NCBI GenBank assembly: GCA_027621175.1
Contig: JAQCCM010000010.1
Coordinates: forward strand, 1 to 51,152
Direction of reading: 5' to 3'
Length of the DNA stretch: 51,152 nucleotides
Source of the DNA: Bacteroidota bacterium
GTDB lineage: Bacteria > Bacteroidota > Bacteroidia > Flavobacteriales > Flavobacteriaceae
In this document: one piece after another, positions 1-7,857 of the stretch
Layout of the letters: every line of letters begins with the position of its first letter
Numbering within the stretch: the first letter of the stretch is position 1
Notes under the pieces: model-generated
The model's database searches: none
Told to the model about the DNA's origin: nothing
The model's input: only the letters and a program-made list of their open reading frames with translations
Program-made: the position numbers and the translations under genes

Positions 1-65
1 CAGGATTCAAACCTGCAACCTTCTGAGCCGTAATCAGATGCGCTATTCAGTTGCGCCACGAGGCC
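1..65 (-). tRNA. tRNA-Arg (anticodon ACG), 3' end cut by window edge
   Basis: Read on the minus strand from 65, the cloverleaf folds: acceptor 5' half GGCCTCG, D-arm GCGC/GCGC, anticodon stem TCTGA/TCAGA around a seven-base loop whose central bases are ACG, then a T-arm GCAGG-TTTGAAT-CCTG. The window ends inside the T-stem, so the 3' acceptor half and discriminator base are not visible. The ACG anticodon reads CGN arginine codons. Confidence 0.93.
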
Positions 66-108
66 GATTGCGGGTGCAAATATATCTTATTTTACCAATG
101 CAGCAAAA

Positions 109-258
109 CTAAATCGCACGCATTGTCACATAAGCTCGCCATGCAATAAGGAACAGCTGCCCTTTGGAAGCTTTAGTCAAATCCACTTGCTTTTTCGTTA
201 AGCTGGGTAAGAAGAGCTTGTTGCACTTGGCTAAAAACTGAAACACTTTTTTTTGCAT
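109..258 (-). CDS. small basic protein, 49 residues, function unknown
   Basis: ATG at 258, stop at 109-111. It encodes 49 residues beginning MQKKVFQFLAK and ending WRAYVTMRAI; it is rich in Lys with hydrophobic patches and has no signal peptide. I recall similar proteins of about 50 residues in Flavobacteriaceae, sometimes mislabelled as SsrA-binding protein; I could not test this here. A TAnnTTTG box (TATCTTTG) lies only 4 nt upstream of the ATG, which supports expression. It lies between tRNA-Arg and the divergent antiporter gene, with 43 nt to the tRNA. Function unknown; the reading frame itself looks real from its promoter position and its fill of an otherwise empty gap. Confidence 0.6.
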   Translation of the reverse strand: MQKKVFQFLAKCNKLFLPSLTKKQVDLTKASKGQLFLIAWRAYVTMRAI

Positions 259-262
259 ATCA

Positions 263-270
263 CAAAGATA
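263..270 (-). promoter_or_regulatory. -7 promoter box TATCTTTG for the small ORF
   Basis: Exact match to the Bacteroidota -7 consensus TAnnTTTG on the minus strand. The box ends 4 nt before the ATG at 258, so the transcript would be leaderless or nearly so. No clear TTG -33 element is seen at the usual distance. Confidence 0.5.
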
Positions 271-307
271 CAAAACCTTCTACACCGTATCTTAGCTATG
301 TTTTTGT

Positions 308-1240
308 ATGAACTCATTACTGCTTGTTGGAGGTCTTACGTTGCTGCTTTTGGGTGGCGAATGGCTACTGCGTGCCGCTGTAGCAACCGCTGCACGATGG
401 CAGGTGCCTAAAGTGGTGGTAGGGATGACCATAGTATCTTTTGCAACTTCTTTGCCCGAACTTATTACCAGTATTCGTGCTGCGCTAGAGGGGTATCCCG
501 ATTTGTCGCTTAGTAATGTTGTGGGATCAAATATTGCCAATCTTGGATTTGTACTTGGAATTATTCTGCTTTTTGGTCGCATTCAAGTCCAAAAAAGTTT
601 TTACCAATTTGACTGGCCTGTAGTTTTTGGTGTTTCGCTACTCCTATTGTTTCTGCTTTATAATGGGATAATTACTCAACTTGAAGGGGTACTCTTACTT
701 GGAGTTCTTGTAGCAGTAATGACGTATTTGATTAAATTTCAACCCGCCGTAGTGGTACAAGAAACACCCGATGAAGTCCCATTCAAATCATGGGGTTGGA
801 TTGTGTTTTTTATGGCGCTTGGTTCGTTAGGGCTTGCAATTGGATCGCAATGGTTGGTGGAGGGCGCAGTAGGTTTGGCACGTGCATATGATGTGAGCGA
901 ACGTATTATTGGAATTACATTGGTTTCCATAGGTACAAGTCTGCCCGAATTGGTGGCGTCTGGAATGGCAATTGTCAAAAAAGAGCAGGGTATTTCGATA
1001 GGGAACTTAATTGGTTCAAATCTCTTTAATATACTTACGGTATTAGGCGTTACGGCGGTTATTCATCCGTTGCAAGCAGGAGACGCACAGCTTTTAGCAT
1101 TTGATATTTGGGTCATGATTGGCTTTGCCGCTATCTTACTGCCGCTGGTGTTATTTGCCAAAAACCTAGAGCTTTCATGGCGACAAGGGCTTGTCTTGGT
1201 GCTCTGTTATGTAGCTTATATGGTGCAGACATTAGCTTGA
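308..1240 (+). CDS. calcium/sodium antiporter (CaCA family, YrbG-like)
   Basis: Inner-membrane cation/Ca2+ exchanger of 310 residues, the usual length for bacterial YrbG-type members. The family signature appears twice, as expected from its inverted internal duplication: the alpha-1 repeat near residues 38-55 (GMTIVSFATSLPELITS) and the alpha-2 repeat near residues 200-217 (GITLVSIGTSLPELVAS). Their acidic residues line the ion path. About ten hydrophobic segments are visible, with a hydrophilic loop near residues 145-160. An ATG at 298 is out of frame, so 308 is the start. It stands alone, divergent from the small ORF at 109-258. Ion selectivity beyond a cation:Na+ exchanger cannot be read from sequence. 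Confidence 0.92.
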   Translation: MNSLLLVGGLTLLLLGGEWLLRAAVATAARWQVPKVVVGMTIVSFATSLPELITSIRAALEGYPDLSLSNVVGSNIANLGFVLGIILLFGRIQVQKSFYQFDWPVVFGVSLLLLFLLYNGIITQLEGVLLLGVLVAVMTYLIKFQPAVVVQETPDEVPFKSWGWIVFFMALGSLGLAIGSQWLVEGAVGLARAYDVSERIIGITLVSIGTSLPELVASGMAIVKKEQGISIGNLIGSNLFNILTVLGVTAVIHPLQAGDAQLLAFDIWVMIGFAAILLPLVLFAKNLELSWRQGLVLVLCYVAYMVQTLA

Positions 1241-1432
1241 TTTTTTTCTTCATTGTATTGTGAATAATTTCCCCTCTTTTTTTGCATATTTTCCCTCTTT
1301 TTGGTCAAAATCACATATTTTAAATTATTTCTACTTGTTTTACTTGTATTTTATATAAAACTTGATGCTCAAATTAATGTCAGCTCGTATGAGATAATTG
1401 TCCTAACAAAATCTAAATCAAAAAATATAAAA

Positions 1433-2044
1433 ATGAAAATAAAACCTATAAACGTGTTATTCATTATTTACTTTGTTCCATTACTAATGGTAACCGACTG
1501 TGGGGACTGTGGCTGCGGGGATTACAAAGAATATAATATTGTGTATAAAGGTGTAGATTTTTCCGTTTGGGACACTTCAAAGTTTGAAGCTAAAGCCGTG
1601 GATGGAGCGGTAAGCAAAAACGCCTTTGGAATTAAGGTTTATGTAAAATATGACCAAAATGGAATTGCGTTCAATCACAAAACCAAAAGTACTTCTTATG
1701 CAAGTTTTGGAATAGCCTATGCGAGGTCTTGTGATTGTGCTCCTCCCAAAAATCATTTTCCTGACCCTGTAAAATCCATTCAAATTACAGCTACAGATAC
1801 TGCCAATCAAAATGATATAAACGTAACAGAAAAATTCACCACAAAAAATAATGGCGGTAAAGATCTTACCATTACTAAGTTATTGGAAAATTATAAAAAT
1901 CAGAAACAGGAGTATCTAAGTTGGCGTTTAGATCTTACCGATACCACCGAAATTCCAGCTACCGCTATTTTTACGTTAACGGTAACCTTAGATTCGGGTA
2001 AAACCTTTACACAACAAACAGAAGAAATTAGTTTTAAAAACTAA
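1433..2044 (+). CDS. hypothetical exported protein, cysteine-rich N-terminus
   Basis: I do not firmly recognise this protein. From ATG 1433 it is 203 residues: a basic start, a hydrophobic stretch (VLFIIYFVPLLMV, about residues 7-19), then a Cys/Asp cluster TDCGDCGCGD that could hold a lipobox-like cysteine. The rest is polar and beta-rich (FGIKVYVKYD, IFTLTVTLDSG), with a second Cys pair (RSCDCAPP) near residue 100. The pattern resembles DUF5034-type Bacteroidota proteins, but only weakly. The frame stays open upstream to a TTG at 1301 and includes another hydrophobic run, but that start is weak. Base composition is more A/T-rich than the neighbours. It is followed by a strong bidirectional terminator. 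Confidence 0.6.
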   Translation: MKIKPINVLFIIYFVPLLMVTDCGDCGCGDYKEYNIVYKGVDFSVWDTSKFEAKAVDGAVSKNAFGIKVYVKYDQNGIAFNHKTKSTSYASFGIAYARSCDCAPPKNHFPDPVKSIQITATDTANQNDINVTEKFTTKNNGGKDLTITKLLENYKNQKQEYLSWRLDLTDTTEIPATAIFTLTVTLDSGKTFTQQTEEISFKN

Positions 2045-2058
2045 AGTAGCAACATAAA

Positions 2059-2095
2059 AAAACCTGTTTTTCAAGCACTTTGAAAAACAGGTTTT
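2059..2095. terminator. bidirectional intrinsic terminator
   Basis: A perfect 16-bp inverted repeat (arms 2059-2074 and 2080-2095, core AACCTGTTTTTCAA) around a 5-nt loop. T-runs follow on both strands. It serves the gene ending at 2044 and the glutamine synthetase gene ending at 2119. Confidence 0.88.
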
Positions 2096-2118
2096 GTAAT
2101 GTGTTAAAATCGGTTAGA

Positions 2119-3126
2119 CTATACGTCAGCTGATTTTACAGTTTTAATGATACGTGCCGCAATTTTGTACGGATCTCCGTTTGAAGCTGGACGACGGTCT
2201 TCCAACCATCCTTTCCAACCTTTTTCAACTGTCATAATTGGAATACGAATAGACGCTCCACGGTCAGATACGCCGTAGCTAAACTCATGGATAGACTGTG
2301 TCTCGTGTTTTCCCGTTAGACGTTGGTCGTTATACGCACCATACACTTCAATGTGTTCTTTGACTACCGGACGGAAAGCTTCACAGATTTTCTCATACGT
2401 TTCCTTAGAACCACACGTTCTAAGAACAGAGTTAGAGAAATTCGCGTGCATACCAGAACCGTTCCAGTCTGTATCACCAAGTGGTTTTGGGTGATAATCA
2501 ATAGCCAATCCATAGTCTTCAGCCAAACGCTCTAAGAAATAGCGTGCAATCCAAATTTGGTCTCCTGCTTCAGCAGCACCTTTAGCAAAAATTTGGAATT
2601 CCCACTGACCTGGCGCAACTTCACCGTTCGTACCTTCAACATTTAAACCTGCCTCTAAACAAATATCTAAGTGACGGTCCATGATTTCACGACCAAAAGA
2701 ATTCTTAGCACCAACTGAACAGTAGAATTGTCCTTGTGGCGTTTGATCTTTTGGGAAACCTAGTGGAAGATTTGTTTCTGGGTCCCAAAGGAAATACTCT
2801 TGTTCAAATCCAAACCAAAAATCATCATCGTCATCCTCAATGGTAGCACGACCATTAGATTCGTGTGCTGTTCCATCTGCGTTAAGCACCTCAGTCATCA
2901 CCAAGTATGCGTTTTTACGAACAGGATCTGGATAAATAGCAACTGGTTTTAATAAGCAGTCCGAGGAACCTCCCTCAGCTTGGCGAGTAGAACTTCCATC
3001 AAAAGACCACATATCAACATCGGCTAGTTTTCCAGAAAAGTCGCTTACAACTTTCGTTTTACTTCGTAGGTTGGAAGTCGGCTTATATCCGTCCAACCAT
3101 ATGTATTCAAGTTTTGATTTATTCAT
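2119..3126 (-). CDS. glnA: glutamine synthetase, type II (GSII, eukaryote-like)
   Basis: Makes glutamine from glutamate, ammonia and ATP in the cytoplasm. At 335 residues it matches the short GSII class, well below GSI (about 470) or GSIII (about 730). Visible landmarks: the beta-grasp N-terminus with the substrate-loop segment WSFDGSSTRQAEG (residues 41-53), metal/ATP motif FGFEQEYFLWD (about 106-116), GEVAPGQWEFQ (about 164-174), NGSGMHANFS (about 222-231) and RGASIRIP (about 294-301). GSII normally lacks the adenylylation control of GSI. It is divergent from the type III enzyme gene at 3357 and has its own promoter with a candidate nitrogen operator at 3166-3228. Confidence 0.96.
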   Translation of the reverse strand: MNKSKLEYIWLDGYKPTSNLRSKTKVVSDFSGKLADVDMWSFDGSSTRQAEGGSSDCLLKPVAIYPDPVRKNAYLVMTEVLNADGTAHESNGRATIEDDDDDFWFGFEQEYFLWDPETNLPLGFPKDQTPQGQFYCSVGAKNSFGREIMDRHLDICLEAGLNVEGTNGEVAPGQWEFQIFAKGAAEAGDQIWIARYFLERLAEDYGLAIDYHPKPLGDTDWNGSGMHANFSNSVLRTCGSKETYEKICEAFRPVVKEHIEVYGAYNDQRLTGKHETQSIHEFSYGVSDRGASIRIPIMTVEKGWKGWLEDRRPASNGDPYKIAARIIKTVKSADV

Positions 3127-3146
3127 GATTTCTTAAAAATGTTTAA

Positions 3147-3154
3147 CAAAAATA
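3147..3154 (-). promoter_or_regulatory. -7 box TATTTTTG of glnA (GSII)
   Basis: Exact TAnnTTTG on the minus strand, 20 nt upstream of the glnA ATG. No TTG occurs 17-23 nt further upstream; that position is occupied by the inverted repeat 3166-3187, as expected for an activator-dependent or repressible promoter. Confidence 0.55.
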
Positions 3155-3165
3155 AAATTTTACAT

Positions 3166-3187
3166 CACCCCACTGCATTCACGGGTG
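3166..3187. promoter_or_regulatory. candidate nitrogen operator, proximal dyad (CACCC-N12-GGGTG)
   Basis: Perfect 5-bp inverted repeat CACCC (3166-3170) and GGGTG (3183-3187) with a 12-nt spacer, centred 22.5 bp upstream of the glnA -7 box. The same ACCC-N12-GGGT arrangement sits upstream of the porin-PII-amtB operon at 14217-14242. The operator role is inferred. Confidence 0.5.
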
Positions 3188-3218
3188 TTTTTTTATAAAC
3201 AATTAGATTATTTTTATA

Positions 3219-3228
3219 TACCCCCTAA
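3219..3228 (-). promoter_or_regulatory. candidate nitrogen operator, distal box TACCCCCTAA
   Basis: This 10-mer is identical to the one at 14271-14280. In both places it lies 41.5-42.5 bp beyond the centre of the proximal dyad and in the same orientation relative to the leftward gene. Here the partner half is only GGTG (3235-3238). It could also serve the divergent glnN promoter. Confidence 0.45.
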
Positions 3229-3323
3229 TTTTATGGTGCATTTATTATGAAAATAAAAATAATAATGAAATAAATATATAAAACCTAAATACAGAATTTT
3301 AAATGTAATCACTAGAATTAACT

Positions 3324-3331
3324 TATATTTG
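3324..3331 (+). promoter_or_regulatory. -7 box TATATTTG of the glnN operon
   Basis: Exact TAnnTTTG match, 25 nt before the glnN start. No TTG is seen at the -33 distance. It would start the run of seven same-strand genes 3357-10533. Confidence 0.6.
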
Positions 3332-3356
3332 TTTTTAACCTTAATTCCTAAACGTT

Positions 3357-5543
3357 ATGAACAAACTGCGTTTTCAAGCCATCCAGGACGCGGTCAACCG
3401 CCGCCCTATTTCATTCCATTCCGATCAAAAAAAATCACTCCTTTTCGCAAGTCACGTCTTTAATAAAAAGGCGATGCGTACATTCCTTACAAAACAAGCG
3501 TTTAAGGAAGTCGATGAAGCCATCGATAAAGGAACAAAAATCAATCGAACGGTAGCAGACCATGTGGCTGCTTCCATGAAAGATTGGGCAATTTCCATGG
3601 GTGCTACACACTATACACATTGGTTTCAGCCCCTCACTGGCGCCACTGCCGAAAAGCACGATGCTTTTTTTGATATTGATTCCAACGGAAATAGCTTAGA
3701 ATACTTTGACGGCTCCCAATTGGTGCAGCAAGAACCCGATGCTTCGAGCTTTCCTAGCGGTGGTATTCGCAATACTTTTGAAGCAAGAGGCTATACAGCA
3801 TGGGATCCATCCTCTCCAGCATTTATTTATGGTTCTACACTTTGTATTCCAACCATATTTGTTTCTTATACTGGTCAGGCATTAGACAATAAAACACCTC
3901 TTTTACGTGCTCTTAGTGCTATTGACACTGCGGCAACTCAGGTAGCAAAATTTTTTGATAAAAACGTATCACATGTACAAGCTACCCTCGGTTGGGAGCA
4001 AGAATATTTTTTGGTAGATAAAGCCTTGGCTGCATCACGGCCAGACATTACGCTTGCAGGTCGAACGTTAGTTGGACACCCACCGCCAAAAGGACAGCAA
4101 TTGGATGATCACTATTTCGGCTCTATTCCCACTCGTGCGATAAATTTTATGCGAGAGTTAGAATATGAGTGCATGCTTTTAGGTATTCCAGTGAAAACAC
4201 GCCACAACGAAGTCGCACCTAATCAGTTTGAGCTGGCACCTATTTTTGAAGAAGCGAACCTTGCCGTTGATCACAATGCATTACTTATGGATATCATGGG
4301 TAAGATTGCTAGCAAACACCAATTTAAGGTGCTTTTACATGAAAAACCTTTTTCAGGAATCAATGGATCTGGGAAACACAACAATTGGTCGTTGCAAACA
4401 AATACAGGTGTGAATTTGCTTAGCCCTGGTAAAACTCCCATGAGTAATTTACAATTTTTAACATTTTTTGTAACCACAATAAAGGCGGTACAAAATTATG
4501 AGTCGCTCATTCGTTCCTCTGTTGCTAGTGCTGGAAACGACCATAGGCTAGGCGCAAACGAAGCACCTCCGGCAATAATCTCTGTATTTATTGGCTCGCA
4601 ATTATCAGCTGTTTTAGATGACTTAGAAAAAGTTTCCAAAGGAAAGCTTTCTCCACAAGAAAAAACGGATTTGAAGCTTAATGTTGTGGGTAAAATCCCA
4701 GATGTATTGCTTGATAATACCGACAGAAACCGAACTTCACCCTTTGCGTTTACAGGGAATAAATTTGAATTTCGTGCCGTTGGATCAAACCAAAACTGCG
4801 CCATTCCCATGACGGTACTCAATACCATAGTTGCCAAGCAATTAAATGATTTTAAGTTAGAAGTGGACGTATTAATTAAGTCTAAAAAACTTAAAAAAGA
4901 CGATGCTATTTTTAACGTCCTCCGTGAGTACATTAAAACAACAAAAAACATCCTGTTTGATGGAGACGGGTATAGCATTTCATGGGAAAAAGAAGCCGCA
5001 CGAAGAGGTTTGTCTAATTTAAAGAAAACCCCTGAGGCGCTTTCAGTTTGGATGCAGGAAAATATAATTGAGTTATTTGATGGTATGGACGTGATGAATC
5101 CTATTGAGCAAAAAGCACGTTATGAAATTCAATTGGAACAATATATTCAACGAGTTGAAATTGAAAGTCTTGTGCTTGAGAATATGGCTAAAAATCAAAT
5201 TTTGCCAACCGCATTCAAATACCAGCATTTACTTGTTGAAAATGTTAATGGGCTCAAGCAAATTTATGGAGATAGTTTTACGAAACACGCGCCCGTAGCC
5301 ATGGAGACTATCGAGAAAATTAGCGCACTAACAGATGCTTTATCCTCATCATGTTTGGCTTTATCAAAAGCGAGAACTAAGGCAAATAGTATGAGTAAGC
5401 TTGACGACAGCGCACATATGTATGCCAAAAATGTACTTCCTGTTTTCGATAAAATCAGAGAAGCTGCAGACGGTTTAGAACTTATTGTTGATGATTCAAC
5501 GTGGCCCCTTGCTAAATATCGCGAATTATTATTTTTACGTTAA
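3357..5543 (+). CDS. glnN: glutamine synthetase, type III (GSIII, GlnN)
   Basis: Cytoplasmic ATP-dependent glutamine synthesis by the large GSIII class; 728 residues is the typical length. Diagnostic blocks: LGWEQEYFLVD (about residues 210-220), RHNEVAPNQFELAP (about 282-295), NGSGKHNNWS (about 338-347) and AGNDHRLGANEAPPAI (about 394-409), the GSIII signature. A long N-terminal region and a helical C-terminal region, absent from GSI and GSII, are present. It is divergent from GSII glnA, so the cell carries two unrelated isozymes side by side under a shared 230-bp control region. purM follows after 2 nt, which couples glutamine supply to purine synthesis. Confidence 0.97.
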   Translation: MNKLRFQAIQDAVNRRPISFHSDQKKSLLFASHVFNKKAMRTFLTKQAFKEVDEAIDKGTKINRTVADHVAASMKDWAISMGATHYTHWFQPLTGATAEKHDAFFDIDSNGNSLEYFDGSQLVQQEPDASSFPSGGIRNTFEARGYTAWDPSSPAFIYGSTLCIPTIFVSYTGQALDNKTPLLRALSAIDTAATQVAKFFDKNVSHVQATLGWEQEYFLVDKALAASRPDITLAGRTLVGHPPPKGQQLDDHYFGSIPTRAINFMRELEYECMLLGIPVKTRHNEVAPNQFELAPIFEEANLAVDHNALLMDIMGKIASKHQFKVLLHEKPFSGINGSGKHNNWSLQTNTGVNLLSPGKTPMSNLQFLTFFVTTIKAVQNYESLIRSSVASAGNDHRLGANEAPPAIISVFIGSQLSAVLDDLEKVSKGKLSPQEKTDLKLNVVGKIPDVLLDNTDRNRTSPFAFTGNKFEFRAVGSNQNCAIPMTVLNTIVAKQLNDFKLEVDVLIKSKKLKKDDAIFNVLREYIKTTKNILFDGDGYSISWEKEAARRGLSNLKKTPEALSVWMQENIIELFDGMDVMNPIEQKARYEIQLEQYIQRVEIESLVLENMAKNQILPTAFKYQHLLVENVNGLKQIYGDSFTKHAPVAMETIEKISALTDALSSSCLALSKARTKANSMSKLDDSAHMYAKNVLPVFDKIREAADGLELIVDDSTWPLAKYRELLFLR

Positions 5544-5545
5544 CT

Positions 5546-6730
5546 ATGCCAGAAAACCCTTCACAAGAACGGTATCAAATGCGCGGTGTCTCCGCAGATA
5601 AAGAAGATGTTCATGCAGCCATAAAGCACATTGACAAAGGTGTTTTTCCTAAGGCATTTTGTAAAATTGTTCCGGACTACCTCACAAATGATGCAGATTA
5701 TTGCTTGGTCATGCATGCCGATGGTGCAGGAACAAAGTCGTCTTTAGCATATATGTATTGGAAAAAAACGGGCGACTTGTCCGTTTGGAAAGGCATTGCT
5801 CAAGATGCACTTATCATGAATCTTGACGATTTGCTTTGTGTGGGTGCCGTAGATGAAATTCTTATTTCTTCTACCATTGGTAGAAACAAAAACCTTATCC
5901 CGGGTGAGGTAATTAAGGCCTTGATTGAAGGCACACAAGAATTGGTTGACGAGTTGAACGCACACGGCATGAAACTAACCTTAACAGGCGGCGAAACTGC
6001 CGATGTGGGTGATTTGGTACGTACCATAATTGTTGATTCAACCGTAACGGCACGACTAAAACGTGATGCGGTCATTGATAATGCTAACATTCAATCGGGT
6101 GATGTTATTGTTGGCCTTGCTTCTTTTGGTCAGGCTACCTATGAATCCGAATACAACGGTGGCATGGGAAGTAATGGACTTACTTCAGCGCGTCACGATG
6201 TGTTTCATAAATCCTTGGCTGCTGAATTTCCAGAAAGTTACGATCCCCTAGTGCCAGATACACTCGTTTATACGGGAACCAAAAAACTTCAAGATACGCT
6301 GGAGGGTGTTCCCTTGGACGTTGGAAAATTGGTGCTTTCCCCAACAAGAACCTATGCGCCAGTAATGAAAGCTATTCTTAAAAAAACAGGTAGCGTAGCC
6401 ATTCACGGTGCGGTGCATTGTAGTGGGGGAGCGCAAACAAAAGTGTTACACTTCATTGACCGTGGACATATCATAAAAGATAATATGTTTCCTATACCTC
6501 CTTTGTTTGAAATGATTCAAGCCGAATCCAAAACAGACTGGCGGGAAATGTATAAGGTGTTTAATATGGGGCACCGACTGGAATTATATGTTTCGCCTGA
6601 ACATGCAGCGCATATCATTGCCGTGGCGAACTCGTTTGATATTGAGGCGCAAATAATCGGAAGGGTGGAAGATAATCCCACAAAAAAACTTACATTAACA
6701 ACGCCAAACGGAATTTTTGAATATGCATAA
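5546..6730 (+). CDS. purM: phosphoribosylformylglycinamidine cyclo-ligase (AIR synthase)
   Basis: Closes the imidazole ring of formylglycinamidine ribotide with ATP, fifth step of de novo purine synthesis. It is 394 residues, the longer form common in Bacteroidota (about 345 in E. coli). Family features: HADGAGTKSSLAY (about residues 57-69), the nucleotide-binding stretch MNLDDLLCVGA (about 90-100), LTGGETADVGD (about 144-154), and GGMGSNGLTSARHDV (about 204-218). The last third contains HCSGGAQTKV (about 291-300). The start is 2 nt after the glnN stop. The stop overlaps the start of the next gene: ATGCATAA holds the next ATG at 6723 and the purM TAA at 6728-6730. Confidence 0.93.
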   Translation: MPENPSQERYQMRGVSADKEDVHAAIKHIDKGVFPKAFCKIVPDYLTNDADYCLVMHADGAGTKSSLAYMYWKKTGDLSVWKGIAQDALIMNLDDLLCVGAVDEILISSTIGRNKNLIPGEVIKALIEGTQELVDELNAHGMKLTLTGGETADVGDLVRTIIVDSTVTARLKRDAVIDNANIQSGDVIVGLASFGQATYESEYNGGMGSNGLTSARHDVFHKSLAAEFPESYDPLVPDTLVYTGTKKLQDTLEGVPLDVGKLVLSPTRTYAPVMKAILKKTGSVAIHGAVHCSGGAQTKVLHFIDRGHIIKDNMFPIPPLFEMIQAESKTDWREMYKVFNMGHRLELYVSPEHAAHIIAVANSFDIEAQIIGRVEDNPTKKLTLTTPNGIFEYA

Positions 6731-7319
6731 ACTAGTTTGTATTTCATTTTTGCTCTTTTCAGTATTTGGGTTTTCACAAAAAGAGGATTTGTTTAACCTG
6801 TTAGATAATTCAGCTGAAGAAACCCAACTTCTTCCACAACGTATGGTGTTTACACAAAAACTGCTTTGGGGAGAAAAAGGCCTTTTGCGTACTACAGGCA
6901 TCGCGCCACTTACGATGGAACAACGCCAGAAGGAACTAAAGTTACGCCGTGTCATGCTAACAACGCATCAAGTGTTGGGATATGCAACCCTTGCCGCTAT
7001 GGTAGCACAAGGAATTATTGGGGGAAAACTATACAATGGAGATTATGAGCTTTATGAATTGCACAAAAACATGGCAGATGTTGTTAATATTGGATATTTT
7101 ACTACAGCAGGATTATCATTGTTTACGCCGCCACCACTCATCAACAAAAAAATAAAGGGTTTTTCCTCTATAAAAGCGCATAAAACCTTAGCAACTATTC
7201 ATTTTTCAGCTATGGTAGTTACCAATATTTATAAAGATAAAAACAAAGAAGTTCATAAAACTGCTGCTTACACAGCCTTTGGAAGTTACGCCATGGCAGT
7301 TTTAGTATTTAAATTTTAA
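6723..7319 (+). CDS. membrane protein, cytochrome b561-like
   Basis: 198 residues from ATG 6723, overlapping the purM stop by 8 nt; a TTG at 6717 is a less likely start. There is a signal-like N-terminus (LVCISFLLFSVFGFSQ, about residues 4-19), a soluble segment, then about four membrane spans in the last 130 residues. His residues sit near the membrane boundaries in HQVLGYATL, HKNMADVV, HKTLATIHFS and HKTAAYTAFG, a layout fitting b-type haem ligation as in cytochrome b561. The next gene is a YceI homologue; E. coli also pairs a b561-type gene (yceJ) with yceI, which supports this reading. The haem role is inferred, and a non-haem membrane protein remains possible. Confidence 0.6.
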   Translation: MHKLVCISFLLFSVFGFSQKEDLFNLLDNSAEETQLLPQRMVFTQKLLWGEKGLLRTTGIAPLTMEQRQKELKLRRVMLTTHQVLGYATLAAMVAQGIIGGKLYNGDYELYELHKNMADVVNIGYFTTAGLSLFTPPPLINKKIKGFSSIKAHKTLATIHFSAMVVTNIYKDKNKEVHKTAAYTAFGSYAMAVLVFKF

Positions 7320-7320
7320 A

Positions 7321-7854
7321 ATGAATAAAATTCTTTTTTTACTGCTTTCTGTTCCTGTGCTGCTCACTGCTCAGCAACTTCGGATTGACACGTCAAATTC
7401 ATACATTACTTATGAGGCTTCGCATCCTGTTCATGATTGGTCTGGCACTTCTGATGCTGTTCAAGGCGTTGTAATTACCGAAAACGACATACCAACTCGA
7501 ATGGCTATTGCGGCAACTGTTTCCTCTTTTAACTCTAAAAACAGCAACCGCGATGCACACGCGTTAGAAATTTTAGACGCATTGCTTTTTCCAAAAGTTT
7601 CATTTTATTCGGAGGAAATGGTCTTGAATAAAGATTCTCTCAATCTCAACGGCGAATTAAAATTCCATGGCGTTTCAATTCCTTTGGAAACCATCGCATC
7701 ATGGTCAAAAAGCGAAGACACCTATGTCCTTGAAGGGGAATTTAATGTACAGCCTTCAAAATTCGACATCAAACTTCCTTCATTTATGCTGGTAAAAATG
7801 CGGGACAATATGCGTATACGCTTTCGCTTAGAGTTGCTTACCTTTGTACCCTAG
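7321..7854 (+). CDS. YceI family periplasmic lipid-binding protein
   Basis: 177 residues with a clear signal peptide (KILFLLLSVPVLLTAQQ) followed by a YceI-type beta-barrel (lipocalin-like) domain. Family pattern: an early ITYEASHPVHDWSGT segment, a central NSNRDAHALEILDALLFPKVSF segment in which a conserved Asp-rich loop precedes the (F/Y)P-x-hydrophobic strand, and LNGELKFHGVSIPL. The family binds polyisoprenoid or amphipathic lipid chains in the periplasm. The start codon is one base after the stop of the b561-like gene, so the two are translated together and probably work together in quinone or lipid handling. Confidence 0.85.
   Translation: MNKILFLLLSVPVLLTAQQLRIDTSNSYITYEASHPVHDWSGTSDAVQGVVITENDIPTRMAIAATVSSFNSKNSNRDAHALEILDALLFPKVSFYSEEMVLNKDSLNLNGELKFHGVSIPLETIASWSKSEDTYVLEGEFNVQPSKFDIKLPSFMLVKMRDNMRIRFRLELLTFVP
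7839..7846 (+). promoter_or_regulatory. possible internal -7 box TACCTTTG for prfA
   Basis: Exact TAnnTTTG inside the 3' end of the YceI gene, 11 nt before the prfA ATG. No TTG at the -33 distance, so this may be chance. Confidence 0.3.
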
Positions 7855-7857
7855 CAT

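Noticed and set aside
4496-4978. Minus-strand open frame of 160 codons inside glnN
   Set aside because: Shadow of a strongly conserved GSIII coding region; no promoter or family resemblance.
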